64,000 bases of DNA, taken from positions 20,638-84,637 of the forward strand of contig CADBZO010000005.1 of the NCBI GenBank assembly GCA_902799185.1. Direction: 5' to 3'. A program made the translations under genes and the position numbers. This document shows positions 25,933 through 35,031 of this stretch, in pieces. Position 1 is the stretch's first letter; each line of letters begins with the position of its first letter. The notes under the pieces were generated by a model. That model had not been told where the DNA came from. It worked only from the letters and a program-made list of their open reading frames with translations, and did not search any database. This DNA comes from an uncultured Bacteroidales bacterium (lineage in GTDB: Bacteria; Bacteroidota; Bacteroidia; Bacteroidales; Paludibacteraceae).

Positions 25933-26817
25933 ATGACGCAGAAGCAGAAAACAGTTCTCGGCTTTGCAGCCGGAGTGGCGGCGGGTGTCTCGTACGGACT
26001 GAATCCGCTGTTCGGCAAACCGCTTTTGGACGGCGGCGTGCCGGTGTTGTCGCTCCTGTTCTTCCGTTATGCCATCTCGGCGGTGATCTTAGGTCTCTGG
26101 ATGGCGTTCCGGCATGAGTCTTTCCGCGTCAACGGACGGGAAATGCGGCTGCTGGTCGTGCTCGGCTGTCTGTTCGCCGCCAGCAGTGTCTTTCTCTTCG
26201 AGTCGTACCGGTTCATCCTTTCAGGGCTGGCAACGACCTTCGTTTATCTGTATCCGGTCTTTGTGGCGCTTATCATGGTCGGGCTGCATGTCTATCCCCA
26301 ATGGCAGGTATGGCTGTCTATAGCCGCCACGGTTGCGGGAGTGGTCTTGCTCAGCTGGCCCGCCGCCGGAACAGAGATTCACTGGCTCGGCATTGTTCTC
26401 GCGGCAATGTCCGCTTTGAGTTACGCCGTTTATCTGGTGATTGTCAACCGCTCGCAGCGTATCAAACATATCTCCGAACACATGCTCACGTTCTATGGTC
26501 TGGTGGTGGGTGCCATCGCTTTTCTGGCGTACCTGCTTATTGACGGAACGCCGGTGTTGCAAGGCATAGACACCACTCCGGACGTGCTGAATCTCATCGG
26601 CTTGGCTATCTTCCCGACTATGATAGCCATGCTGACAATAGCCCTTTCCACGCGCCTTATCGGACCGGCCAAAACGTCTGTCTTGGGCGCTTTCGAACCC
26701 GTAACGGCTATCTTGGTCGGCACGCTGGTCTTTGGCGAACCGCTGACGGTGAATATCCTCGCCGGCATCGTCATCTGCATCGCTGCCGTCCTGTTCATGA
26801 TCCTCAGCGAGAAGTAA
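25933..26817 (+). CDS. EamA/DMT-family transporter
   Basis: 294 residues with about ten membrane helices arranged as two five-helix EamA repeats (GFAAGVAAGVSYGLNPLFGK and IVLAAMSALSYAVYLVIVN start the repeats). Drug/metabolite exporters of this family move amino acids, nucleotides or other metabolites; the substrate is unknown. It is the last gene of the 17-27 kb run and is followed by a palindromic GCAAAAACGGCGTTTTTTGC (about 26830). Confidence 0.87.
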   Translation: MTQKQKTVLGFAAGVAAGVSYGLNPLFGKPLLDGGVPVLSLLFFRYAISAVILGLWMAFRHESFRVNGREMRLLVVLGCLFAASSVFLFESYRFILSGLATTFVYLYPVFVALIMVGLHVYPQWQVWLSIAATVAGVVLLSWPAAGTEIHWLGIVLAAMSALSYAVYLVIVNRSQRIKHISEHMLTFYGLVVGAIAFLAYLLIDGTPVLQGIDTTPDVLNLIGLAIFPTMIAMLTIALSTRLIGPAKTSVLGAFEPVTAILVGTLVFGEPLTVNILAGIVICIAAVLFMILSEK

Positions 26818-27028
26818 AAATGAAATGGCAAAAACGGCGTTTTTTGCATGGTTTTGGTGTATTTGTAAATGCTTGAAATATAAATAGTTGCAGCGTTTTT
26901 GTAATAGCAAAGTCTAGGATACCTCCGATGTGCCCCCGATGCACCCCTTATTCCCCCTTTATTCGCTACCTGAAATCCACCGGAACGCGGTAGCTGAGAG
27001 GTCTTTGAAAAATAAAAAAACGTGTATG
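26818..27028. other. Gene-free gap with palindrome
   Basis: No open frame of note. GCAAAAACGGCGTTTTTTGC near 26830 can form a hairpin ending in T residues and may end the upstream transcript. Bases 26920-26970 contain loose repeats of C-rich words (GATGTGCCCCC / GATGCACCCC). Confidence 0.4.
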
Positions 27029-27060
27029 CTTGCATATGTCAGAAAAATATTGTAACTTTG
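27029..27060 (+). promoter_or_regulatory. Promoter at the left edge of the defence island
   Basis: CTTGCATATGTC (27029-27040) with TAACTTTG at 27053-27060. It originally served a Fic gene, now decayed; it could read on into the DUF1016-hsd genes. Confidence 0.75.
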
Positions 27061-27087
27061 CACGCAGTTTTGCGTGCAGAAAGAAAA

Positions 27088-27301
27088 TGAAGGCAACATC
27101 AGACATATTACAGACTATTGCCCGCTATCGCCAGTTGGGCATCGAGGAGCAGATTGACTACAAAAAATTCTACTTGTATTCCATCATTACGCACTCTACC
27201 GCGCTATCAATAGATACCGAGAACGAGAATTACCTTGTGGGACCTTATGAGGAAATACCGAATAAGCGAAAACCGGTCATTGGGAGATAATCGAAAAATA
27301 G
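27088..27301 (+). pseudogene. Decayed Fic-family gene (N- and C-terminal remnants)
   Basis: The first 43 codons read MKATSDILQTIARYRQLGIE and continue QIDYKKFYLYSIITHSTAL, the N-terminal region of Bacteroidota Fic/adenylyltransferase proteins. It should continue into the inhibitory helix and Fic core, but the similarity stops at about 27215. At 27275-27301 a different frame reads GHWEIIEK and stop, the usual end of the same proteins' winged helix. The catalytic HPFxxGNG region is missing. This is therefore a gene with a large internal deletion and a frame change. The promoter remains intact. Confidence 0.65.
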
Positions 27302-27313
27302 CATCATCTGTCC

Positions 27314-27333
27314 CCACCGAGCGATGAGCGGGA
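27314..27333 (+). repeat. 20-bp direct repeat, left copy
   Basis: CCACCGAGCGATGAGCGGGA, identical to 28415-28434. The right copy spans the stop codon of the DUF1016 gene, so the left copy looks like the tail of another copy of that gene or the scar of a duplication. Confidence 0.85.
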
Positions 27334-27375
27334 GATGAGCGGGAGAAAAGCTAAAGAAAGAAAAGACAAAGATAT

Positions 27376-28428
27376 ATGGCAGATATAGAGAAAATCAATC
27401 CGACCAAAATAGTTTCTGCGGAACTTCTCGGTGACTTGCGGAAGATAATCGATTCCGCTCGTTCCCACGTAGCTGCTACCGCTAATTATGAGTTGACGGC
27501 GATGTATTGGCATATCGGTGACCGCATCAATCGCGATGTGCTGAATAACGAGCGTGCTGAATATGGCAAGCAAATTGTGTCGACGCTATCGACACAATTA
27601 CAACAAGAGTATGGAACGAAGGGATTTGATGAAAAAAGTATCCGTCGAATGATGCAATTTGCCCAGACATTTCCCGATTTTCAAATTGTCGCACCACTGG
27701 CGCGAAAATTGTCATGGTCTCATTTTCAAATAGTTATGCCGATTAAGGATGCACTCCAACGAGAGTTTTATCTAACCATGGCAGCAACCGAAAGATGGAG
27801 CAGAAGGACGCTCCAAGCCAAGATTGATGGCATGTTGTATGAACGCACAGCGATTGCTACAAAACCGGAGGAACTGATCAAGCAGGAACTGGCAGATTTG
27901 CGTGATAACGAGACTCTGTCTCCGGATTTGGTGTTCAAGAGCCCTTATTTCTTGGAGTTTACAGGTCTCAAAGGCATGTATTCAGAGAAATCGCTGGAAG
28001 ATAGTCTGGTCGTGCATTTAGAGCAGTTTATCATGGAGTTGGGCAACGGCTTTACGTTTGTGGAGCGCCAGAAACGAATGATCATTGACGGCGAGGACTT
28101 TTATTTGGATCTGCTATTCTATCACCGCAAGTTGCATCGTTTGATAGCTATAGACCTCAAACTCGGTCGTTTCAAAGCGCAGTACAAGGGTCAAATGGAG
28201 TTGTATCTGCGTTGGTTGGAGCAGAATGAGATGCAGCCGGACGAAGAGTCACCGCTTGGATTACTATTGTGTACGGAAGGAAGCGAGGAACAGATAAACT
28301 TGCTTCAATTGGATAAGTCGGGCATCCGGGTAGCGCAATATCTGACCGAACTACCATCCAAAGAGGTTCTTCTGCGCCAATTACAAAAATCCTTAGCCGC
28401 CGCCAAAGAATTATCCACCGAGCGATGA
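27376..28428 (+). CDS. DUF1016 (YhcG-type) PD-(D/E)xK nuclease
   Basis: 350 residues. The N-terminal DUF1016_N part (about 10-170) has ANYELTAMYWHIGDRINRDV, and SVHFQ-like WSHFQIVMPIKDALQREFYL. The C-terminal nuclease part has FYLDLLFYHRKLHRLIAIDL followed by K, L, G (about 240-262), where Asp, Asp/Glu and Lys of the PD-(D/E)xK core are visible. DUF1016 genes are common in type I restriction and other defence loci; their role is unclear. Here the gene lies between direct repeats and upstream of DUF262 and hsd genes on the same strand. Confidence 0.87.
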   Translation: MADIEKINPTKIVSAELLGDLRKIIDSARSHVAATANYELTAMYWHIGDRINRDVLNNERAEYGKQIVSTLSTQLQQEYGTKGFDEKSIRRMMQFAQTFPDFQIVAPLARKLSWSHFQIVMPIKDALQREFYLTMAATERWSRRTLQAKIDGMLYERTAIATKPEELIKQELADLRDNETLSPDLVFKSPYFLEFTGLKGMYSEKSLEDSLVVHLEQFIMELGNGFTFVERQKRMIIDGEDFYLDLLFYHRKLHRLIAIDLKLGRFKAQYKGQMELYLRWLEQNEMQPDEESPLGLLLCTEGSEEQINLLQLDKSGIRVAQYLTELPSKEVLLRQLQKSLAAAKELSTER

Positions 28429-28434
28429 GCGGGA
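28415..28434 (+). repeat. 20-bp direct repeat, right copy
   Basis: CCACCGAGCGATGAGCGGGA, identical to 27314-27333 and 1101 bp away. It encodes the last residues (STER) and the stop of the DUF1016 protein. Degenerate GACGAGCG/GAGAGACGAG words follow. Confidence 0.85.
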
Positions 28435-28482
28435 CAAGACCGAGAGACGAGCGAGAAATAAAATTATAGAATAAACAAAGAT

Positions 28483-30144
28483 ATGGATAGAATAGAGATT
28501 ATTAATCAATGGAATCTTCAAAGAGTTTTCCAAGAGTTAGAACGTGGCAATATGCGAATCCCACGTTTCCAGCGTGCATATGTGTGGGAGCGTTCTAAGA
28601 TTGTGAGATTGCTGAATAGTATTTCAATGAGCTATCCAATAGGTTCGTTCTTTCTCTGGGAAACGGATACAACCATGGAGGCTTTTGGACGGGATATAAC
28701 CGAATTTGGTTTTCCGAAGAAGCCACAGGGTAACTATTTTATGTTTATATTGGATGGGCAACAACGTATTACTTCGTTGTATGTCTCGCTGATGGGTAAA
28801 ACATTAAACGGAATCGATTACTCCAAAATATGCTATAATCTTGATTCTAAAAAATTCAAGATACCGCAATTAAAGACAGAACAGCATAATATTCCTGTTT
28901 GGAAAATATGGGATGCAAAAGAGTACAGCAATTTACTGATGGATTATGCTAAGAATGGCGATTTCGATCGTATGCAAGCGCTCAAAGAATGTCAGGAATG
29001 TTTGTACAATTATCCAATTAGTATCATCATGTCGCGTAATATGGGGCTTGAAGAAGTAGTGGATATCTTTGAACGTATTAATCAGGGCGGTAAGCGCTTA
29101 TCACTCTTTGATTTAGTCCATGCAACTGTATGGTCGCAAGATTTTGACTTGCGTGAAAAGATTAAAGATTTCAATAACGAAAAAGCAATTAGTTTGTTCG
29201 GTAAAATTGGCGAAGAAATATTTACACAGTCTCTATCGCTTAATATCAAACATGATTGTACTAAACTTGTTCAATTGAAATTAACGAATCAGGAATGTAT
29301 AAATGCATGGGCAAGAACAATTGAGTGTATACGCATAGCTATTGATTATGTGAAATCATTAGGCGCACAAAACTTATCCATTTTGCCCTATGCCAATATG
29401 CTTGCTATCATCCAGCACTATTTATATATTGGCAAATATAATGGAATTCAACCTATTCACACCAAGTTGATTAGTGATTGGTTCTGGACTGTTACATTCT
29501 CCAATCGTTATTCGTCATCTACACTCACGCGTATGAATGAAGATGCAAACTGGATTTCACGCATTGTTGCAGGGAAAAACGAATCGCGCATCTTCAGTAT
29601 ATCGCTGAAAGCAGATGACTTAAAGCGTGTAAGGATGAATACCATTTCGGTTGTCAAGAATGGTATCTTGTGTCTAATGGCTAGTAATTCTCCTCGCGAC
29701 TTTGATAATGGTCAAGTGGTAACATTGGATAATACAAATGCATCGCGTTCCAATTCCAAGGAGAACCACCACTTCTTCCCCTTCTCTTTACACAATACAT
29801 TTGGACTTACAGCAAATGAGGCTAATTCGGTATTGAACTTTGCATTTATTTCCAAACGTTTAAATGGCACTATTCTCAATAAGAAACCGTCTAGATATCT
29901 TACAGAATATGAAAGTGCCACAGATAAGATAGTAGAAAATCTGGCTACGCATTTTATTTCAGAAAAAGCATTTGAGTCGGCTAAGAATGATGATTTCAAT
30001 GCATTTATTGAAGAGCGCGGGAAAACTATCATGGCAGAGATCAATAGAGTTTGTCAAGTACAAGATCCTCATACGATAGCACCAATCATTGATGAAGATG
30101 ATATTGAAAACGATCTTATTGATGTAGATGAGGATAACGAGTAA
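28483..30144 (+). CDS. DUF262/DUF1524 protein (GmrSD-like)
   Basis: 553 residues. The N-terminal DUF262 (ParB-like/GmrS) part has RIPRFQRAYVWERSKIVRLL and LDGQQRITSLY (about 91), the nucleotide-binding QQR motif. Near residue 428 KENHHFFPFSLHNTF fits the HNH-like DUF1524 (GmrD) H-x-x-P motif. GmrSD-type enzymes are modification-dependent nucleases that attack phage DNA with altered bases. The gene is AT-rich against its core-genome neighbours, a sign of transfer. It is followed after 34 bp by a membrane-protein gene. Confidence 0.85.
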   Translation: MDRIEIINQWNLQRVFQELERGNMRIPRFQRAYVWERSKIVRLLNSISMSYPIGSFFLWETDTTMEAFGRDITEFGFPKKPQGNYFMFILDGQQRITSLYVSLMGKTLNGIDYSKICYNLDSKKFKIPQLKTEQHNIPVWKIWDAKEYSNLLMDYAKNGDFDRMQALKECQECLYNYPISIIMSRNMGLEEVVDIFERINQGGKRLSLFDLVHATVWSQDFDLREKIKDFNNEKAISLFGKIGEEIFTQSLSLNIKHDCTKLVQLKLTNQECINAWARTIECIRIAIDYVKSLGAQNLSILPYANMLAIIQHYLYIGKYNGIQPIHTKLISDWFWTVTFSNRYSSSTLTRMNEDANWISRIVAGKNESRIFSISLKADDLKRVRMNTISVVKNGILCLMASNSPRDFDNGQVVTLDNTNASRSNSKENHHFFPFSLHNTFGLTANEANSVLNFAFISKRLNGTILNKKPSRYLTEYESATDKIVENLATHFISEKAFESAKNDDFNAFIEERGKTIMAEINRVCQVQDPHTIAPIIDEDDIENDLIDVDEDNE

Positions 30145-30178
30145 GCGCTAAAATTAAAAGTAATAGTAATAATACATT

Positions 30179-31327
30179 ATGACAAAAAAAGAAATATTAG
30201 ATGTCTTATACTCGGAGAGAAATAGACTCATGAGCATGTATACACGCCCAGGGTGGACAACTTGGGCGTTAGTTGGTGCCATCGCTTCTCTATTGTGGAT
30301 AATGCTCGATTTGTATTTCCGCGCTTCCATTTCTTGGATATATAGCGTTGCTATTTATTTCCTTTTATATAACATTTATGTATGTGGAGGATGTCTGGTA
30401 ATTTCTTTTAAGAATGATCATCAACCAATATGGCAAAAGTATGAATTTACAGATAGAATAAAGCTTGTTTATGCATTTATTATATACGCAGTACAACTAC
30501 TATTATTAATCATCCATAAGTCCTTTTTTGTAGGAGGCATATCAGAAGTGTTCTATTGGTTTTCTATTGTATTTATTGCTGTATTATTGCTTCTTTTCTT
30601 ACTAATATACCTTCTCTCTTTTATACCATCCCTGAGAACACAAAAAAATAATCGTTGGGGTGGTTTCTTGGGACTGTTCTTTTTATTGATAGCAGTAACA
30701 TGGGGGATATTTATAATCCGCGAGCATAATTTTCTAGACGAAGGTAGTATAAAAGTAGGATTATTACTGGTTGCAATAGGGTTGTTAATGGAATGTTTTA
30801 ATATATCTACTCCTAGCAAATTAAAAAAGTTGGATAATCTTATCAATAAAGTTTTGTATGAAAATTATATCGATGAAGATGCAGTTATGTCTGAGTTGGA
30901 AAAATGCATGATAGGACTTAAATATGGAGATTACCTAATGAATCAGAATTATGATTATATCTCCAAATGGACTAGATATTTATATTATAATTTGCTGACA
31001 CTTAATGACTCTATCAATAACTCGACAGGTTATAATGATACTATTCATTCTGTAATACATGATTCTATGAAAAGAATTGACAATCTCCAACCAGTTGTTC
31101 ATAATGTACTAAAAATGATAAAATTAGGATATGACGAAACAGATGTTGATCCTAAACTTTCTCCACTTTTGCGCGTAATGCAAGATTCCATAGACATAAT
31201 CGGCATATGGCTCGAAATCCAGAAAAAAACGTCTGAATATAACTTTGAGGACTTTGGAAAATTTGTAAATGCCAAGATGCAAGAAGCAGATATTATCTTT
31301 AAGAAAAACAACATCAACAATGAATAA
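30179..31327 (+). CDS. Six-helix membrane protein coupled to hsdM
   Basis: 382 residues. About six hydrophobic segments lie in the first 215 residues (for example WALVGAIASLLWIMLDLYF, VFYWFSIVFIAVLLLLFLLIY, GGFLGLFFLLIAVTWGIFII). A soluble, helical C-terminal region of about 165 residues follows. I recognise no family. The DNA is strongly AT-rich. Its stop overlaps the hsdM start (ATGAATAA, 31320-31327), so the two are translationally coupled. The position suggests a membrane-linked part of the restriction system or an unrelated cargo gene; an abortive effector is only a guess. Confidence 0.75.
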   Translation: MTKKEILDVLYSERNRLMSMYTRPGWTTWALVGAIASLLWIMLDLYFRASISWIYSVAIYFLLYNIYVCGGCLVISFKNDHQPIWQKYEFTDRIKLVYAFIIYAVQLLLLIIHKSFFVGGISEVFYWFSIVFIAVLLLLFLLIYLLSFIPSLRTQKNNRWGGFLGLFFLLIAVTWGIFIIREHNFLDEGSIKVGLLLVAIGLLMECFNISTPSKLKKLDNLINKVLYENYIDEDAVMSELEKCMIGLKYGDYLMNQNYDYISKWTRYLYYNLLTLNDSINNSTGYNDTIHSVIHDSMKRIDNLQPVVHNVLKMIKLGYDETDVDPKLSPLLRVMQDSIDIIGIWLEIQKKTSEYNFEDFGKFVNAKMQEADIIFKKNNINNE

Positions 31328-33326
31328 ACAACAACTTGCCGCACGCATCTGGGCTTCTGCGAATAAGATGCGTTCCAAAATCGAAGCCAGTGAGTACAAG
31401 GATTATATACTCGGTTTTATCTTCTATAAATATCTTTCCGATAAGGAAGAAGCGTTCATGCTTTCCGAGGGCGGTATGACGCAAGCCGAATTAGTGCAAG
31501 TGGAGGAACAGGACGAAGAAATCGTGCAGTTCTGCCAAACGAACTTAGGTTATTTTATAGCTTATAACAACCTCTTTTCCACATGGCTTAAACCCAATGC
31601 GGATTTCGGAGTGGAGAATGTCACTAAGGCGTTAAGTGCGTTTGAGCGTCTTATCAATGAGAATTATAAAAAACTGTTTGAAGGTATTTTCTCATCCCTC
31701 AGCGCCGGATTGACTAAGTTAGGCTCAACAGCTGCCCAACAATCGAAAGCCATTTTGGATTTGCTGTCCTTGATAAAAGATATTCCTACGGACGATCGGC
31801 AGGGATATGACGTGCTGGGCTTTATCTACGAGTATCTGATCGGTCAGTTTGCAGCCAATGCAGGCAAGAAAGCGGGTGAGTTTTACACGCCGCACGAAGT
31901 GAGCCTGTTGATGTCTGAGATTGTAGCAAGCCATTTGCACGACCGTAAAACCATCTCTATCTATGACCCGACCAGCGGTTCCGGTTCGTTGCTGCTTAAT
32001 ATCGGGCGCGCCATCAGCAAGCACACCACTAACAAAGATAGTGTGCATTACTATGCGCAAGAACTGAAATCTGCTACTTATAACCTGACGCGGATGAATC
32101 TGGTTATGCGTGGTATCAAGCCCGGAAATATCGAGGTGAGGAACGCAGACACCTTAGAGGAAGACTGGCCGAAAGACGAGCGCACGGGTGCACCGACTCT
32201 ATATCTGGATGCAGTGGTTAGCAATCCGCCTTATTCGCAAGCGTGGAATCCCAATAACAAAGAATTGGATCCGCGTTACCGTTACGGTGTAGCCCCTAAA
32301 GGCAAAGCCGATTATGCGTTCTTGCTGCATGATTTGTACCACCTCAAGCCGGACGGTATTATGACTATTGTTCTGCCGCACGGCGTTCTTTTCCGTGGCG
32401 ACCCTGCCAAAGACGAGGCGGAAGGAGTAATCCGCAAGAATCTGATTGAGAACAATCACATAGATGCGATTATCGGTTTGCCGGCGGATGTGTTCTTCGG
32501 AACTGGAATTGCTACTATTATTATGGTGCTTCGCCAGAAACGCGACAGGGATGATGTGCTGTTTATAGATGCAAGCAAAGGCTTTATCAAATCCGGCAAG
32601 AAGAACAAACTCCGTGCTTCGGATATCCGTCGAATCGTAGATACTTATACAGCACGGCAGGATATAGATAAATACTCGCGCCGTGTCAGTCGTGAGGAAA
32701 TACGCACCAACGGCTACAACCTGAATATCCCTCGCTATGTGGATTCAAGCGACGCCGCAGAGACTTGGGATTTATATGCCACGATGTATGGCGCTATTCC
32801 AAATCGGGAAATAGATGCGTTGCCTTATTGGAAGCACCTGCCAACACTGCGTGATTCTATCTTTGAGCGTATCAGTTCGACGCACAGCCAACCGCGTATG
32901 GGGTATGATTCATCCATCGGTATTCGTTTGTTTATTGAGACAGACAAGAGTTTCGCGCAACTCAAAACCGATTATAACCGCACAATGGATGGATTGGTGG
33001 ATTATCTCAATAAAGAACTGCTGCAATCCATCACCGCTATTCCTACCAACCAAGAGGAAGATATTATTTCTGCGGAACTGTTCGGACGGCTTGGCAAACA
33101 TCCTGTTTTCAATCCGTATGATGTCTATCAGCTCTTGGATGACTCATGGCAAACGATTGCTGCCGACCTTGAAATCCTGCAAACAGAAGGATGGAAAAGT
33201 GTGCGAGAGATAGAGCCGAACATGGTCAGGACGGCTGGCGAGGTCGTATTATGCCGTTTGAACTGGTACAACAACTCTTTCTGTCAGACGAACTGGAACA
33301 CAAAGCGAACCTGCAACTGCAAATAG
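31320..33326 (+). CDS. hsdM: Type I restriction-modification methyltransferase HsdM (frameshifted, N-terminal part)
   Basis: Starts at ATG 31320 (MNKQQLAARIWASANKMRSK), the usual HsdM N-terminus; an ORF start at 31269 lies inside the previous gene. AGEFYTP (about 186-192), the SAM-binding DPTSGSGSL (216-224) and the catalytic NPPY (302-305) define an N6-adenine methyltransferase. After VREIEPNMV the frame runs into 17 unrelated residues and stops at 33326. The expected continuation QDGWRGRIMPFELVQ is found in the +1 frame (33236 on). Adding one base near 33230 would restore a protein of about 844 residues. Either a real frameshift or a sequencing error. Confidence 0.85.
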   Translation: MNKQQLAARIWASANKMRSKIEASEYKDYILGFIFYKYLSDKEEAFMLSEGGMTQAELVQVEEQDEEIVQFCQTNLGYFIAYNNLFSTWLKPNADFGVENVTKALSAFERLINENYKKLFEGIFSSLSAGLTKLGSTAAQQSKAILDLLSLIKDIPTDDRQGYDVLGFIYEYLIGQFAANAGKKAGEFYTPHEVSLLMSEIVASHLHDRKTISIYDPTSGSGSLLLNIGRAISKHTTNKDSVHYYAQELKSATYNLTRMNLVMRGIKPGNIEVRNADTLEEDWPKDERTGAPTLYLDAVVSNPPYSQAWNPNNKELDPRYRYGVAPKGKADYAFLLHDLYHLKPDGIMTIVLPHGVLFRGDPAKDEAEGVIRKNLIENNHIDAIIGLPADVFFGTGIATIIMVLRQKRDRDDVLFIDASKGFIKSGKKNKLRASDIRRIVDTYTARQDIDKYSRRVSREEIRTNGYNLNIPRYVDSSDAAETWDLYATMYGAIPNREIDALPYWKHLPTLRDSIFERISSTHSQPRMGYDSSIGIRLFIETDKSFAQLKTDYNRTMDGLVDYLNKELLQSITAIPTNQEEDIISAELFGRLGKHPVFNPYDVYQLLDDSWQTIAADLEILQTEGWKSVREIEPNMVRTAGEVVLCRLNWYNNSFCQTNWNTKRTCNCK

Positions 33327-33850
33327 AGGAACTAACAAGCGATATAGATGATAAATTGCGCGAACTAAGCGACGAGAATCGCGAGAAATATATTGATGCA
33401 GAAACAGAAAAGTTCGACGCTAAACTACTTGCAGCGGATGTGAAGGCAATGCAGAAAGACCCGGATTTGAAGGACCCGGAACTGATAGAACTGCAACGCT
33501 TGATCAGTAAGCAGAAAGAGACGAGCAAAGAACTCAAAGCCCTCGAAACGGCACTTATTGATCTTACCTGTCAGCGCATAGAGCAACTGACCGACGAGGA
33601 AGCCTATGCACTTCTGCGCGAGAAGTGGATTAAACCGCTTTGCACAAAAGTCTTTGCTCTGCCTGAGGAACTGCTCAGTGCTATCGAAAAAGAGGTTAAC
33701 CAACTTATCAAGCGCTATTCCGATACGCTTTTAAGCGTTGGACAAGAGATAGAGACGGCCGAGAAAGAACTGGCAGGGTTATTAGGCGAACTGACAGGCG
33801 ACGAAGCCGATATGCAGGCTATCCAAGAACTCCAAAAACTTTTGAAATAA
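33191..33850 (+). pseudogene. hsdM: C-terminal part of HsdM in a shifted frame
   Basis: This frame opens at ATG 33191, but similarity to HsdM begins only at QDGWRGRIMPFELVQ (33236). It then continues as a long coiled coil (KANLQLQIEELTSDIDDKLR, KEVNQLIKRYSDTLL, IETAEKELAGLL), which in long HsdM proteins contacts HsdS. If not joined to the N-terminal part by recoding, the methyltransferase would lose this contact region. The stop overlaps the hsdS start by one base (TAATG), as expected for the authentic end of hsdM. Confidence 0.7.
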
Positions 33851-35031
33851 TGGCAAAAGTACCAAACATACGATTCAAAGGTTTCACGGACGAGTGGGAA
33901 GGAGGAAAAATCGGAGATGCCTTTAGCGAAAGAGACGAACATTCAGGAAACGGTGAATTACTATCAGTAACCATCAATTCTGGTATTCGCAGAGCTGTAG
34001 ACATGGAGCGCACTTTTGCAACTGGTGATCTGAGCAAATACAAAGTTGTCCAAAAAGGCGACATTGCGTACAATACTATGCGAATGTGGCAAGGTGCTTG
34101 CGGTGTCTCTGAATATTCTGGTATAGTTAGTCCCGCTTATACTATTGCGACTCCTAAAGACGAGCAGGATAGTGCTTTTTATGCCTATTATTTTAAGTCA
34201 AATAAAATGTTGCAAAACTTTCGTATAAACTCACAAGGATTAACCTCGGATACATGGAATCTTAGATATCCAGTTTTTGCAAGTATAGATATTCATTATC
34301 CGAATAAGCAAGAACAAAAAGAAATAGCCAATTTTTTACGCACCATTGATAGCACTATCTCTCAGCGAGAGAAAGAATTAGAGAAACTAAAGAATATCAA
34401 GCGCGCATTATTGGAACGCATGTTCCCGCAAGACGAGCAAACAACTCCGTCTATCCGATTTAATGGATTCACAGATGAGTGGGAAGAAAAGAAAGCAGAT
34501 GATATTTTTATATCCTTTGATGAACGAAATCATCCGGAATTACCGGTGCTTGCAGCGACCCAAGACAAAGGAATGGTAATTAGAGAAGAAATAGGCTACA
34601 AAATTGCACATAATACAAGTAATGAGGTTGGATATAAGCATGTTCTTCCTGGGCAATTTGTTATACACCTTCGTTCTTTCCAAGGAGGTTTTGCTCATTC
34701 TAATGTAGAAGGAATTACCTCGCCCGCATATGATGTGTTTGGATTAAGAAACCCTGAGAAACATGATGATTGCTTCTGGAAATATATCTTTTGTTCTTCG
34801 TGGTTTATTAAGAGATTAGTTACTGTTACATATGGCATTCGTGATGGGCGAAATGTCAGCTACAACGAATTTCTTGGATTATCGTTTATGGTTCCCTCCA
34901 AACAGGAGCAGATTCGCATAGCCAAATTATTCAAAACACTCGGCGAACAGATTTCTCTCCGCGAACGGCAATTAACATTATTAAAACATACCAAACAGGC
35001 ATTACTGGAACAAATGTTTGTAAACGAATAA
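33850..35031 (+). CDS. hsdS: Type I restriction specificity subunit HsdS
   Basis: 393 residues with two target-recognition domains. Each begins with a repeat (RFKGFTDEWEGGKIGDAF near 8, RFNGFTDEWEEKKADDIF near 201) and ends with a coiled spacer (KQEQKEIANFLRTIDSTISQ, KQEQIRIAKLFKTLGEQISL). The half-domains set the bipartite DNA target. The two TRDs differ from each other, so the site should be asymmetric. There is no nearby second hsdS or recombinase, so inversion-based switching is not evident. The next gene starts on the base after its stop. Confidence 0.92.
   Translation: MAKVPNIRFKGFTDEWEGGKIGDAFSERDEHSGNGELLSVTINSGIRRAVDMERTFATGDLSKYKVVQKGDIAYNTMRMWQGACGVSEYSGIVSPAYTIATPKDEQDSAFYAYYFKSNKMLQNFRINSQGLTSDTWNLRYPVFASIDIHYPNKQEQKEIANFLRTIDSTISQREKELEKLKNIKRALLERMFPQDEQTTPSIRFNGFTDEWEEKKADDIFISFDERNHPELPVLAATQDKGMVIREEIGYKIAHNTSNEVGYKHVLPGQFVIHLRSFQGGFAHSNVEGITSPAYDVFGLRNPEKHDDCFWKYIFCSSWFIKRLVTVTYGIRDGRNVSYNEFLGLSFMVPSKQEQIRIAKLFKTLGEQISLRERQLTLLKHTKQALLEQMFVNE

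Noticed and set aside
33850-35031. Invertible hsdS phase-variation locus
   Set aside because: No second hsdS, no tyrosine recombinase and no inverted repeats in or beside the gene within this window.
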